Shown: piece by piece, positions 24,539-33,952 of the stretch
How the letters are laid out: each line of letters starts with the position of its first letter
How positions within the stretch are numbered: position 1 is the first letter of the stretch
NCBI GenBank assembly: GCA_013322215.1
Contig: JAAMEZ010000016.1
Span: forward strand, 1-34,078
Source of the DNA: Martinezella rhizogenes
GTDB lineage: Bacteria > Pseudomonadota > Alphaproteobacteria > Rhizobiales > Rhizobiaceae
DNA length: 34,078 nt
Direction: 5' to 3'
Position numbers and translations under genes: made by a program
Notes under the pieces: generated by a model
Told to the model about the DNA's origin: nothing
The model's database searches: none
The model's input: the letters and a program-made list of their open reading frames with translations, nothing else

Positions 24539-27190
24539 ATGTTCGCGCTATCCGGACAACATTCCGAAAGCCTGACAATGTCCTTCGACTTTTTGAGGGC
24601 GACGGCCGCCCATGACATTGCGATTGATAATATGCCGCAAGGAATCTGCGTTTTCGATGTGGAGAAAAAGCTTGCTTTCTGTAATCGACGCTATGCCGAA
24701 ATCTACCGCCTCGATCTCGAGCAAATTCTGCCCGGCACAGCGTTAAGCAAAACCGTTGCGCTGCGCATTGACGCCGGAACGGCCCATATCGACGCAGAGC
24801 ATTATCTGGTGATCAACGAAACCGCCAATTCGGCCGCCAGACCTTCCGTACGAATAGTTCAACTCAATGACGGCCGCAGCGTTCAAATCTGTCATCAACG
24901 CTTGCCTGACGGACGCTGGGTTGCCACCCACGAAGATATCACCGAGCTGAAGACAACACGGGTGATCGGCAGTCAGGAAATTTCGCTGCAAACCATGATC
25001 GATTGGGTGCCGAATTATTTCTGGGCCAAGGACACTGAAAGTCGGTTCGTGGTCGTCAATCGTGCATTTCCCGAGCGTTTTGGCGTACAAAGCACCTCGG
25101 ATCTCCTTGGCCGAACGGATTTCGATCTGCATCCGACGGAAATGGCCAGCATGTTCCGAGCACAAGAACTTGAGATTATGCGTTCCGGAGAGCCGCTGTT
25201 CGATCTGGAAGAGCTGCGTATCGGCAAGTCTGGCGCACGCAAGTGGCTACTGACCACGAGGGTGCCATTGCGCAACGACAGGAATGAGATCTTCGGGCTT
25301 GTCGGTATCTCCAGGGACATTACCGATCGCAAGCAGGCAGACCTTCTGCGCGACGGACAAGCGCATGTATTGGAAATGATCGTAAGCGGCGCTCCATTGG
25401 AGCGCGTGCTTGATGAAATAGTTCAGCTGGTGGAAAGTCTGTCGCAAGGGGTATTCTCTTCCATCATGTTGGTTGACGATACGAAGAGCCACATGCGATG
25501 CGTCGCCGCACCAAATTTCCCGGCCGCCTTCACGAAGCTTCTCGACTGCATTCCCGTTGGCGGGAAGGCGGGCTCATGTGGAACTGCCGTCTATCGCCGC
25601 GAATCCGTCATCGTCACGGATATTGTACACGACCCTCTATGGGATGAGTGTCGCGATGCGCCCTTGGCGCACGGACTTCGCTCATGCTGGTCGATGCCGA
25701 TCCTGTCCCATCAAAACAATGTGCTGGGGACGTTTGCGCTTTATTCAAAATTCCCGCGCGAACCCACTATGACTGAGCTGGATCTTGTGAAGACATTTGG
25801 CCGGCTTGCCGGCATTGCAATAGAGCGCAGGCTGGCCGAAGAGCGTATTAGCTTCATGGCACACCATGACGCCCTAACGGGACTGCCCAATCGTACCCTA
25901 CTGCAGGAGCGCTTGCCCCGCGCGCTCCTTGACGCGGAGCGGTTGGGCCATTGGGTAACGGTCGTATTTATCGACTTCGATAATTTCAAGGTCGTCAACG
26001 ACAGCCTCGGCCACAGTGCCGGCGACGATCTCCTGAGGGTTGCCGCCGATAGGATGCGGAAACTTGTTGCTCCAACGGATCTGGTCGTCCGTCTTGGCGG
26101 GGATGAATTAGACATTGTCTTCACACAGCAACCACCGGACACGCATGCGATCCTGGAAAAGGCTCGTGCCATTTGCGACGCATTGGCTGAAACAATTGAA
26201 ATAGGCGGGTACGACTACAGAATCGCGTGCAGCATGGGTATTGCGAGTTATCCAAATGACGGTACCAATGCCGATATTCTGATCGCAAATGCGGATGCTG
26301 CGATGTACCAAGCCAAGGAAAGTGGTCGCGACGGCTTCAGGCTCTATACACCCGATTTCAGTATCGAGATGCAAGAGCGCTTCTTGCTTCTTGAAACCTT
26401 GAAAATTGCAGTTGCCCGATCTGAATTCTCTTTGGAATATCAGCCGCAGGTGAAGCTGTCGACAAATACTGTTTTTGCTGCCGAAGCTCTGATCCGATGG
26501 CGCCATCCGCAACTTGGATCTGTCCCTGCCGCACGCTTTATACCTTTGGCGGAAGAGAGCGGGCTCATCGGACCGATCGGCGATTGGGTATTGCGGGAAG
26601 CCTGCCGGCAGAATAGAGCTTGGCAAGATGCGGGCCATCCGAAGATCGTCATTTGCGTCAACGTCTCAGCGCGGCAGTTTCATGAGAATGATCTCGTTGC
26701 ATGCGTCGTTAATGCATTGGAAGCAAGTGGATTGGAACCGAAATATCTGGAGCTGGAGTTAACCGAAGGCCTGATCATGCGTGACCTCCCGCGAGCAATC
26801 CGAACAATGAAACGTTTGCGGTCGTTGGGAGTAAGCCTGGCGATAGATGATTTTGGCACGGGATATTCCAATCTCAGTGGCCTAAAAGACTTGCCGGTTT
26901 CGCGGCTGAAGATCGATAGATCCTTCCTTGCCGATCTCCCAAGCAATGAGAGTGACCGCACCGTTACGACCGCCATTATTTCGTTGGGACAAAAGCTGAA
27001 GCTGGATATGGTCGCCGAAGGTGTCGAAACCCTGGAGCAGCTTGAATTCCTGCGCGAGAACAACTGCGATGGCGTCCAGGGGTACTATTTCGGAAGGCCC
27101 GTTTCTGCCGTGGAATTCGAGGCATCATGGGACCGGAACAGGAGCTCCACCGCTAACCCTCGGCCGCTATCAAGCGAAGACAGCCCATAG
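24539..27190 (+). CDS. PAS-PAS-GAF-GGDEF-EAL cyclic-di-GMP protein
   Basis: 883 residues (an alternative start at 24578 is possible). PAS domains at about 25-135 and 150-265, a GAF domain at about 280-430, a GGDEF-type domain with GGDEL instead of GGDEF (520-524), and an EAL domain (EAL 649-651; ELTEG, IDDFGTGYSN, KIDRSF, AEGVET, QGYYFGRPV). The EAL set is complete, so phosphodiesterase activity is likely; the Phe-to-Leu change at the synthase motif may reduce or abolish synthesis, leaving a regulatory GTP-binding role (inference). No membrane helix. Confidence 0.9.
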   Translation: MFALSGQHSESLTMSFDFLRATAAHDIAIDNMPQGICVFDVEKKLAFCNRRYAEIYRLDLEQILPGTALSKTVALRIDAGTAHIDAEHYLVINETANSAARPSVRIVQLNDGRSVQICHQRLPDGRWVATHEDITELKTTRVIGSQEISLQTMIDWVPNYFWAKDTESRFVVVNRAFPERFGVQSTSDLLGRTDFDLHPTEMASMFRAQELEIMRSGEPLFDLEELRIGKSGARKWLLTTRVPLRNDRNEIFGLVGISRDITDRKQADLLRDGQAHVLEMIVSGAPLERVLDEIVQLVESLSQGVFSSIMLVDDTKSHMRCVAAPNFPAAFTKLLDCIPVGGKAGSCGTAVYRRESVIVTDIVHDPLWDECRDAPLAHGLRSCWSMPILSHQNNVLGTFALYSKFPREPTMTELDLVKTFGRLAGIAIERRLAEERISFMAHHDALTGLPNRTLLQERLPRALLDAERLGHWVTVVFIDFDNFKVVNDSLGHSAGDDLLRVAADRMRKLVAPTDLVVRLGGDELDIVFTQQPPDTHAILEKARAICDALAETIEIGGYDYRIACSMGIASYPNDGTNADILIANADAAMYQAKESGRDGFRLYTPDFSIEMQERFLLLETLKIAVARSEFSLEYQPQVKLSTNTVFAAEALIRWRHPQLGSVPAARFIPLAEESGLIGPIGDWVLREACRQNRAWQDAGHPKIVICVNVSARQFHENDLVACVVNALEASGLEPKYLELELTEGLIMRDLPRAIRTMKRLRSLGVSLAIDDFGTGYSNLSGLKDLPVSRLKIDRSFLADLPSNESDRTVTTAIISLGQKLKLDMVAEGVETLEQLEFLRENNCDGVQGYYFGRPVSAVEFEASWDRNRSSTANPRPLSSEDSP

Positions 27191-27481
27191 CTTTGGTGAT
27201 CATCGGTCATGACATTATTGATTGTAGCCAAGCCTCATGCGCCGCTGCCTTTCATGAATGAGCGTGGCCTTTAGGTGTCAGGAAGGCTAGCGCCGCGAAG
27301 CATCCGTCCCTCACAGTAGGTCATTCCTATGTTCTCAAATGTCGGACAAATCAAGCGCTGTGTCCTGAAACTTGATTGTGGAGCAGGAAAACCCCGCGAT
27401 CGTTAAATTCTTAACGAAGCCTCCAACCAAACCGCAAAACGCTTTCTATAAGTTCCACAGTCGGAACTTCAGGAAAGCATC
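27191..27481. other. Leader region of the membrane diguanylate cyclase
   Basis: No gene. AGGAAAG lies seven bases before the ATG at 27482. No clear terminator for the upstream gene. Confidence 0.4.
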
Positions 27482-28639
27482 ATGCTGCTGGATCTCAGGA
27501 CAATCTATTTCATTGTTGCCGTCAGCTGCTTCGTGCTGGGCATTCTCCAGCTTGCAGCCTATGCGACTGGTCGCTTCGAGAGGTGGCCGCTGTGGTGGGG
27601 CGTCAGCAACCTTCTTGTCGGCGTCGGCTCGTTTCTTGTCGCGTTGCGAGATCTCGTTCCCTACTTCGTCTCGATCGACGGTGGCAATATCGTCACCATC
27701 GTCGGCTATATGCTGATGTTCCTTGCCGTGCGGGTGTTTTCGGGACGAGCGCTCAACCAGCGTTATTTGTGGCTTGCCATCTTGCTTGTCAGCGTTCCCG
27801 TCGTGCTCATTGTCAACAATCCGTCGGCAGTATCGGCGAGGCTCCTCTACGTCTCCGTCGTCTGCTGCTTCTGCGATCTTGCCGTCGCACAGGAGGCAAT
27901 CAGCATTGTCCGGCGCGAGAGGCTTTATTCGGCAGCCTCGCTTGTCGGTCTCCATAGTTGCACTGCGGCGATCTTCGCGGTTCGCGGCATTCTCGTGGCG
28001 ACCGGTGAGATCGGTGGGCCGGATCCTTTCGGCAGCAGTGCAATTCACAGCTGGATGGCTGTGTCTGCGGTTGCGTTTATCATGCTTCGCAGCATGGCCA
28101 TGGTGCTGATGGCCGCTGAGCGCAGCCGAAATCAGCTGACGGAACTCGCTCACCACGATCCGCTGACCGGCGCGCTCAATCGTGGTGGTCTTGCTCAACA
28201 TCTGCCCGTTCTCAATTCCCAGCCGATGTCGTTGCTTATCATCGATATCGACCATTTCAAGCAACTGAACGACAGGCATGGCCATGCCGCCGGCGATGAC
28301 ATCCTGCGGCTGTTCGCCAGTGTTTCAAGAAGCATCATGCGTTCCGCTGACCTGCTAGCCCGTCACGGCGGGGATGAGTTCCTAGCGGTACTGAAAAATA
28401 TTTCCGGGGAGGATGCGGTAGCGCTTGCCGAACGCATCCGTCTCGCCTTCGCCGCTGCCGTCCTGCAGAGGCCGGATCTGGCGGTCTTTCCGACGCTGAG
28501 CATCGGCGTTGCCGCGCATGGGGGAAGCGGTGGAGATTTTGAACTGCTAGTGCAGCAAGCCGATGAGGCGCTCTATCGTTCGAAGCGCCACGGCCGCAAC
28601 CGGGTCGAAGCCTTCGGGGAAAATCAGCGAGCCGCGTAG
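27482..28639 (+). CDS. Membrane diguanylate cyclase (GGDEF)
   Basis: 385 residues. Several membrane helices lie between about 5 and 205 (IVAVSCFVLGILQLAAYATG, WLAILLVSVPVVLIV and others), followed by a GGDEF domain from about 225 (HHDPLTGALNRGG, IDIDHFKQLNDRHGHAAGD). GGDEF is intact (296-300), and an RxxD inhibitory site is present five residues before it (RSAD, 287-290), so product feedback is expected. Strong ribosome site AGGAAAG. It should make c-di-GMP from GTP in response to a membrane signal. Confidence 0.9.
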   Translation: MLLDLRTIYFIVAVSCFVLGILQLAAYATGRFERWPLWWGVSNLLVGVGSFLVALRDLVPYFVSIDGGNIVTIVGYMLMFLAVRVFSGRALNQRYLWLAILLVSVPVVLIVNNPSAVSARLLYVSVVCCFCDLAVAQEAISIVRRERLYSAASLVGLHSCTAAIFAVRGILVATGEIGGPDPFGSSAIHSWMAVSAVAFIMLRSMAMVLMAAERSRNQLTELAHHDPLTGALNRGGLAQHLPVLNSQPMSLLIIDIDHFKQLNDRHGHAAGDDILRLFASVSRSIMRSADLLARHGGDEFLAVLKNISGEDAVALAERIRLAFAAAVLQRPDLAVFPTLSIGVAAHGGSGGDFELLVQQADEALYRSKRHGRNRVEAFGENQRAA

Positions 28640-28705
28640 GAACGGAGCAGATATTCCTATCGCCGTGCCCGCCGCGCCGCGGCAACGTCGCCGCAGGAAC
28701 ATGAA

Positions 28706-28817
28706 AGCTGTGACCGGCGACGTTCTGGCGAAACTGCTCGCCTTTGCCTGCGGCGGCCGACGGGGGTCCGAAGTAGCCGGGCTGCGGCTCGAGGACCCGG
28801 TTGTGACACCGCACTGA
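28706..28817 (+). pseudogene. Tyrosine-recombinase-like fragment
   Basis: A short frame reads DVLAKLLAFACGGRRGSEVA and GLRLED before a stop. This is the region around the first catalytic Arg of phage/integron-type integrases (GxRxSEVxxLxxED). Only about 35 residues remain; the rest of the enzyme is gone. Confidence 0.35.
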
Positions 28818-29071
28818 AATGTAACCTCATCCACGTTTCAGATAGCCGACTGATATAAGAGAGGCATTTTGGTTTTGATCGAGATCCCAATCGGCGGCGA
28901 TCAGGACCCAGTGCTTTCGAGGTTATTATTTTATTTTCAATGACATATCACGGATCCCATGGAGGGTTCCGCTTTGGTGCAGTTTCACAAGCGGAGAAAA
29001 CGCAAGAGCCCTTTCTAGCGGCACATAGCTAAACCGGTATGCTCCGCTCGCGAGTAAAATCGTCCGAGAGG

Positions 29072-29326
29072 TCAGCTTTCCGTATCGATAAACGAAGGAT
29101 CTCTCGAAAATACCGGAGTGTTCCGTTCTGTAGCCATAGGGCTGACAAGGACAAGCGATGGGCAGAGTTTTGCCCAATGAGGTCGCATTGAGCCGAAACT
29201 TGTAAAGCAAACGCAAGATAACCCTGCGCTTCGTATGCTATCTGCCATTACAAGTATTTCAGGGTCACCCTCGGTCAAGACGAAGATGACGGAATTCGAT
29301 TTGAACTTGAAACCAAAATTGCTCAT
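29072..29326 (-). CDS. Receiver-like small protein lacking the phospho-acceptor (84 aa)
   Basis: The ATG at 29326 has GGAGAG seven bases before it. SNSVIFVLTEGDPEILVMAD, SIRSAGLSCVCFTSF and PSLVLVSPM follow the pattern of a response-regulator receiver (V-x-V-x-D-D-D...IRSAG...P...LVLDVxMP), but the acidic pocket reads TEGD and the phosphorylated Asp is replaced by Ser (LVLVSPM). The second half of the domain is lost. It could be a truncated pseudogene or a small pseudo-receiver; it lies near the HWE kinase. Confidence 0.4.
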   Translation of the reverse strand: MSNFGFKFKSNSVIFVLTEGDPEILVMADSIRSAGLSCVCFTSFGSMRPHWAKLCPSLVLVSPMATERNTPVFSRDPSFIDTES

Positions 29327-29490
29327 TGCAGCTCTCCAGCTCGGCAAACGCCCGCATTCGCGTAACCTACGGATCCCTTCAATCATCGAAGGAGAGAGGT
29401 TTAATGTATACACCTTTCACGTGAGAACTTGGAGAGCAAAAAGCGCAATGATAAATAGCGTACTTGAAATTTAATAGAGGTTGCTGGGAC

Positions 29491-29502
29491 TAGGAATTCC
29501 TA
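29491..29502. repeat. Palindrome TAGGAATTCCTA in AT-rich DNA
   Basis: A perfect 12-base palindrome in a markedly AT-rich stretch (29400-29530) between the receiver-like genes; possible operator. No other gene is seen in this part. Confidence 0.3.
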
Positions 29503-29585
29503 CGTTAACTTCGCGAATAATTAAGTATCCAAGTGGCTCTTTCGATATTTACAGCGACCGCCCTACGCCGGCCACCTGACAGTCG

Positions 29586-29745
29586 TCAACGCAAATACGG
29601 TATCGTCGACACAGTTTTGTTAAGTTTGGGTGCCCGGTCGTTGCGTATGTCGTTTTCGATGCGCGCCACGCAATCTTCGATCTTCGCCGGCAAGGTTTTA
29701 AAATCGATGGGTTTTGTTGGACAATCGGCAGCTCCCGCCCGAAGC
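29586..29745 (-). pseudogene. Response-regulator receiver C-terminal fragment
   Basis: The minus strand reads RAGAADCPTKPIDFKTL and then PAKIEDCVARIENDIR before a stop. GA-x-x-x-x-TKP is the conserved end of a receiver domain with its Lys. A stop codon occurs just upstream (LRAGAAD preceded by TAA), and the rest of the domain is missing. Non-functional. Confidence 0.45.
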
Positions 29746-29928
29746 CGTTACGATATTGGGTTGGTCGGCTTGGACCGACGGGGTTTCTGGCAACCGAACG
29801 AGCCGGAAGGTACTTGCATGAATTCGCAAGATACGTGAGATTAAGGGATGGTACAGGGAAGCTGGGTGGGTCAGCTTTTGAAAGAGCTAACATCCCAAGA
29901 GCAAATGGCGGTCTAAGAGGCGAAAGGA

Positions 29929-31038
29929 ATGGCCAAGCTGGGTGAATGTCAGGATTGCGATACAGGCTTCCCATCCTTGACGTCCCTTGACCGAGACTCG
30001 GATTCTACATCGGCATCCCAGGCAAACGGGCTGCGGCTACCGTCCGGAACCACTGAAGGCGCCCAGGTGCCTGATCCGCGTGACTGGCTTTCAGCCATTA
30101 TCGAAGGATCCGAGGACGCTATCATCAGCAAGAATCTCAATGGTATCATCCAAAGTTGGAACGGCGGAGCGACGCGACTGTTCGGCTACGCAGCCGAAGA
30201 GGTCGTCGGCAAGTCGATTACGCTCCTGATCCCGCCGGACCGGCTCAATGAGGAGCCGATGATCATCGCGCAGATTCAAAGCGGCAAGCGTGTCGAGCAT
30301 TTCGAGACCAAGCGTCGCCGCAAGGACGGCACGTTGGTGAACATTTCGCTGACCATTTCGCCCATTCGCAACGAAAACGGCATCATCGTCGGCGCATCCA
30401 AGATCGCGCGCGATATTACCGAGAGGCTGATAGCGCAGGAGCAGCAGCAACTCCTGATGGGCGAAATGCGTCATCGCGTGAAGAACTTGTTCGCGCTGGC
30501 CAGCGCAATCGTATCGCTTAGCGCGAAGTCGTCTGCGAGCGAAGGTGACGTCATCGCAAACGTGCAGGCCAGGTTGTCGTCGTTGGCGCGAGCGCATGAC
30601 CTGATCATGTCGGATCGATTGCTCGGTCCCGAGAACGAGCAGCATGTCCCGCTGCTCACCCTCGTCCAGACGATCCTCGAACCCTATGCGGCGGACAACC
30701 GGATCAGCATTCACGGCGACGATTGCGACGTGGGCGGCAAAGCGGTCACCAACCTGGCGCTGCTGCTGCACGAACTGGCGACGAATGCCGCCAAATACGG
30801 ATCGCTATCGGTGGGGAGCGGCCGCATCGACGTTGACGTCACAACAAGCGGTGGTCAGACGCGCCTAGTCTGGCGCGAAACCGGCGGCCCTCAGCCTTCG
30901 CTTGGCGGAGCCGCTGGGTTCGGCAGCCGCCTGGAATGGGGACTGGCAAGCGCGTTGGACGCTACGATCGAACGTGACTGGCAACCGACTGGTCTGGTGG
31001 TTTTGCTCGCCATAGCGCAGGCGACGCTCGGCGCATGA
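29929..31038 (+). CDS. PAS-domain HWE-family histidine kinase
   Basis: 369 residues. A PAS domain at about 50-165 (IIEGSEDAIISKNLNGIIQS, then WNGGATRLFGY) ends in the usual DITER linker. The kinase region has the phospho-accepting His182 (MRHRVKNLFALA), the N-box LLLHELATNAAKYG (Asn286) and the W-x-E signature (VWRETGG, 314-320), which define the HWE class found in rhizobia and other alphaproteobacteria. No membrane helix, so it senses a cytosolic signal; some relatives bind flavin as blue-light sensors, but the NCRFL motif is absent here. No intact partner regulator adjoins it; receiver scraps lie upstream. Confidence 0.9.
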   Translation: MAKLGECQDCDTGFPSLTSLDRDSDSTSASQANGLRLPSGTTEGAQVPDPRDWLSAIIEGSEDAIISKNLNGIIQSWNGGATRLFGYAAEEVVGKSITLLIPPDRLNEEPMIIAQIQSGKRVEHFETKRRRKDGTLVNISLTISPIRNENGIIVGASKIARDITERLIAQEQQQLLMGEMRHRVKNLFALASAIVSLSAKSSASEGDVIANVQARLSSLARAHDLIMSDRLLGPENEQHVPLLTLVQTILEPYAADNRISIHGDDCDVGGKAVTNLALLLHELATNAAKYGSLSVGSGRIDVDVTTSGGQTRLVWRETGGPQPSLGGAAGFGSRLEWGLASALDATIERDWQPTGLVVLLAIAQATLGA

Positions 31039-31162
31039 GTAAGAGCGTTACCCTGGTTTCCGGAACATCCGAGCGCCATGCTCCAGCGGCGGCACGCGCG
31101 ACGAACAGGACGGAAAGGATGATCCAGCGGCTTGGCATCTGGATTTTCTTTCATGTCTCGAA

Positions 31163-32548
31163 CTATCCCATCGGCTTGATATTCTGGTTCAGGCGGAAGA
31201 CATTGGTCGGATCATATTTGGTCTTGACCGCGACAAGTCGTGCGTAATTTTCACGATACGCCTCCCGCACCCGGTCCTCGCCCTCGTCCCCCAGATTGTT
31301 GGCATAGACACCCCCGGTCGAATAGGGTTTGACAGCGCTCCATAGATCGCGCGCCCAACCCATATTGGCACCGTCATCAACTGGATCGTCCCAGATCGCG
31401 ATTGGGAAGCAGTCGAACGCCGCATCGCGGTTTGCGTAGGGCGAGTCGGTTACTGGCACCCGCGCGATTGCGCCGCCGACGTGCTGGAAAACCAGCAGTG
31501 ACGAGGTATTGGGCGCTCTCGCATAGACCTCGAGCAGCGCGTCGATCGTACCTATACTAATCTCGCGCAGGAACTGCGCCTTCCAATAGTAACGGCGACC
31601 GCGCGGAAACAGGGCATCGCCGCCTGACTGAATCTCGAGATAAGGAACAGCCGCAAGGCAAGACTCAATGGGTGAGCCGAACTTGACGATCGGCGAAAGG
31701 GCGTACTCGCCGTCATGATGCGAACCGACATAGCTGCCGGAGATGCTGAAGAACCGGTCGCCAGATGGCAAGGTTACCAGAGCTCCATCAGCGTTGACCT
31801 CATCGGGAGCGTTTCGGGCGAATTCATCATAGAACCGCATGGCCTCGCGCGCCTGATCGTAAGGATGAAGCACTGAGGCGACAAGCAGCGACGTGCCGAT
31901 CGCGTGTAATTGGTATTCGAACGCCGTCACGATGCCGAAATTGCCCCCGCCCCCTCTCACCCCCCAGAACAGGTCCGCGTGTTCGGTGGCGCTGGCGCGC
32001 AGGATCTGTCCCTCGGCTGTCACCACCTCGACGGCAATCAGATTATCGCAGGTCAGCCCGTATTTTCGTCCGAGCTTGCCGAAGCCGCCACCGAGCGTGA
32101 GCCCGGCGATGCCGGTATCGCTGTTGACGCCCATGGTGGTCGCCAGACCGTGCGCCTGCGTGGCACGATCGAATTCGCCCAGACTAAGGCCCGCCTCAGC
32201 ACGCGCGGTCCGACGGACCGGATCGACATCGATGCATTTCATGCGCGACAGGTCGATGACCAGGCCGCCGTCACAGACAGACAAGCCAGCGACATTGTGG
32301 CCGCCGCTGCGAACGGCCACCGGGACCGCGCGGGACCGCGCGAACGTCACGGCCTTAACCACATCCTGGACATCCTCGCAGTAGGCGATCATCGCCGGCC
32401 GCTTGTCGATGGCGCCGTTCCAGACCTTGCGCGCCTCTTCGTAACCTTCATTCCCCTCAAGAACCAGATCACCCTTGAGCCGTAGCTGCGGGTTGGACCG
32501 AAGTTCCGAATGCGATTTTCCCTTGATTAGATCGCGGCGCTGTTCCAT
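31163..32548 (-). CDS. FAD-linked oxidoreductase (BBE/6-hydroxynicotine oxidase-like)
   Basis: 461 residues. The FAD-binding part has RSGGHNVAG (80-88), whose His84 is the usual covalent flavin site, then GIAGLTLGGGFGKLGRKYGL (147-166). The C-terminal BBE motif is YARLVAVKTKYDPTNVFRLN (about 434-453). Such enzymes oxidise alcohols, amines or sugars with O2; the substrate is unknown. It is divergent from the LysR gene across a 112-bp gap and is probably its target. No signal peptide. Confidence 0.88.
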   Translation of the reverse strand: MEQRRDLIKGKSHSELRSNPQLRLKGDLVLEGNEGYEEARKVWNGAIDKRPAMIAYCEDVQDVVKAVTFARSRAVPVAVRSGGHNVAGLSVCDGGLVIDLSRMKCIDVDPVRRTARAEAGLSLGEFDRATQAHGLATTMGVNSDTGIAGLTLGGGFGKLGRKYGLTCDNLIAVEVVTAEGQILRASATEHADLFWGVRGGGGNFGIVTAFEYQLHAIGTSLLVASVLHPYDQAREAMRFYDEFARNAPDEVNADGALVTLPSGDRFFSISGSYVGSHHDGEYALSPIVKFGSPIESCLAAVPYLEIQSGGDALFPRGRRYYWKAQFLREISIGTIDALLEVYARAPNTSSLLVFQHVGGAIARVPVTDSPYANRDAAFDCFPIAIWDDPVDDGANMGWARDLWSAVKPYSTGGVYANNLGDEGEDRVREAYRENYARLVAVKTKYDPTNVFRLNQNIKPMG

Positions 32549-32631
32549 CCGATTTGCTCCCGGCTATGAGTGCCCATGCCATCATCTCATGGAGTGCCAA
32601 GCCATTTCAAAATCGAAGAATTCAGGTGCTG

Positions 32632-32648
32632 GATGAAAAAATCTCATC
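32632..32648. promoter_or_regulatory. LysR-type dyad in the divergent promoter
   Basis: GATGA-N7-TCATC (32632-32648) is a perfect inverted repeat with the T-N11-A spacing of LysR boxes. It lies directly upstream of TATAGT (32649-32654). A second, weaker CCATG-N9-CATGG pair lies near 32574-32592, closer to the oxidoreductase. Confidence 0.5.
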
Positions 32649-32654
32649 TATAGT
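32649..32654 (+). promoter_or_regulatory. -10 box placing LysR transcript start at its ATG
   Basis: TATAGT is followed by six bases and then the ATG of the LysR gene, so transcription from it would begin at or next to the start codon. No ribosome site precedes the ATG, in line with leaderless translation. Confidence 0.4.
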
Positions 32655-32660
32655 GTTTAT

Positions 32661-33566
32661 ATGAGAAAGCTTCCGCCGCTTCGCGCTCTCCATGCCTTCG
32701 AGGCTGCTGCCCGACATCAAAGCTTTCGGGCTGCCGCAGAGGAGCTCGGCGTCACCCCAACGGCAATCAGCCACCAGATACGGCAGTTGGAGGAGGCCTG
32801 CGAGGTAAAGCTGTTCCAGCGTCGCCCGCGGCCATTGCTCCTGACGAGCGCGGGCGCTCGCCTCTATCCGGCACTGCGCAACGGGTTCGATGCGCTGGGC
32901 GCAGCGGTGGCGATGTTGCCGGAAGAAAATGTGCAAGCGCCCTTGCGGGTGACCAGCCCGAACGCATTCGCCAGCAAATGGCTGGTCCCGCAACTCCCGA
33001 AATGGCGTGAAGCAAACCCCTCTGTCCCCTTGGAGATTATCGGTACGGATGCAGTCCTCGATCTGAGAGCGGGCGCTGCAGACGTTGCAATCCGCTACGC
33101 GCGAAAACCGCCAGTCGATTTTGTGGTGCACGAGGTGTTTCGGGATACGTACATTCCCGTTTGCAGCTACCAGCTGCTGGCGCGCCACGGCCCGATCACA
33201 CGGGCTGCGGATCTCCTGCGTCTTCCTTTGGTCCATTATGAGTGGATGAACCGCGACCCCGAAGCGCCGTCGTGGCGGCAATGGCTCGCGGTCGCGCGAT
33301 CGATTGATCCCGATTTTAACTCTCGGGAAAAGGTCTGGGACCTTAGTTTCCGTGAAGAGTTGCACGCCATTGACGCCGTTATCGGCGGACAGGGGGTTGC
33401 GATCTGCAGCGATATGGTCATCAGCAATGAATTGAGGAGGGGGCAGCTTGTGAAAGCGCATCCGCTCTCCCTGCCCGGCTATGGCTTCTATCTTGTGTCA
33501 ATGGCCCACAGTCCTCGGGCGCACGCCATCGAGGCTTTCTCGACATGGCTGAGAGACCTCAGTTGA
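32661..33566 (+). CDS. LysR-family transcription regulator (GcvA-like)
   Basis: 301 residues. The helix-turn-helix (LRALHAFEAAARHQSFRAAA, then EELGVTPTAISHQIRQLEE) and the effector-binding part (APLRVTSPNAFASKWLVPQL, ADVAIRYA) follow the GcvA group of LysR proteins. It is divergent from the FAD oxidoreductase and likely controls it together with itself. The ATG at 32661 fits the family N-terminus exactly (MRKLPPLRAL). Confidence 0.93.
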   Translation: MRKLPPLRALHAFEAAARHQSFRAAAEELGVTPTAISHQIRQLEEACEVKLFQRRPRPLLLTSAGARLYPALRNGFDALGAAVAMLPEENVQAPLRVTSPNAFASKWLVPQLPKWREANPSVPLEIIGTDAVLDLRAGAADVAIRYARKPPVDFVVHEVFRDTYIPVCSYQLLARHGPITRAADLLRLPLVHYEWMNRDPEAPSWRQWLAVARSIDPDFNSREKVWDLSFREELHAIDAVIGGQGVAICSDMVISNELRRGQLVKAHPLSLPGYGFYLVSMAHSPRAHAIEAFSTWLRDLS

Positions 33567-33952
33567 GGTTGCAGAACTCGTTAGCGGAAAGGGCGTCCGA
33601 ACGCCGGTCGCGTTCACCTGTCCGGCTCAAATGCCAGGAAGACGGAATTCACAGTCGTCACCGTGTTCGGGGTCAAGTTCACAAAGGAGACGTCGTCAAG
33701 ACAATTCTGGGCGAATTGAATGTTGTGCCCGCGACCTGCCTCGGCTCAACTGACCGGCCGGTGCAAGATCGCGACCACTGTCCCATGGTAGCGGGAGGCC
33801 ACCCTACATTGAGCATCTTCGTAGCGCGGCTTCGACTAGTCCTGTTTTTGCTTCGAGCCTCTCCGAACCTGCGCCTGACAAGCCTTTCCTCCAACACTTG
33901 TCGGCAATACCGGTCTCGGGGAGGCAAATGATGATGGCCAGCGGTGCGCTAC
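33567..33952. other. Intergenic stretch, no gene supported
   Basis: Both strands have open frames (e.g. 33545-33931 plus, 33679-33927 minus), but none has a ribosome site or family features. Confidence 0.4.

Noticed and set aside
32322..32341. Tandem 10-base repeat GGGACCGCGC in the FAD oxidoreductase gene
   Set aside because: It lies in frame and encodes a normal ARSRAVPVAVR stretch of the flavin domain, so it is ordinary coding sequence.
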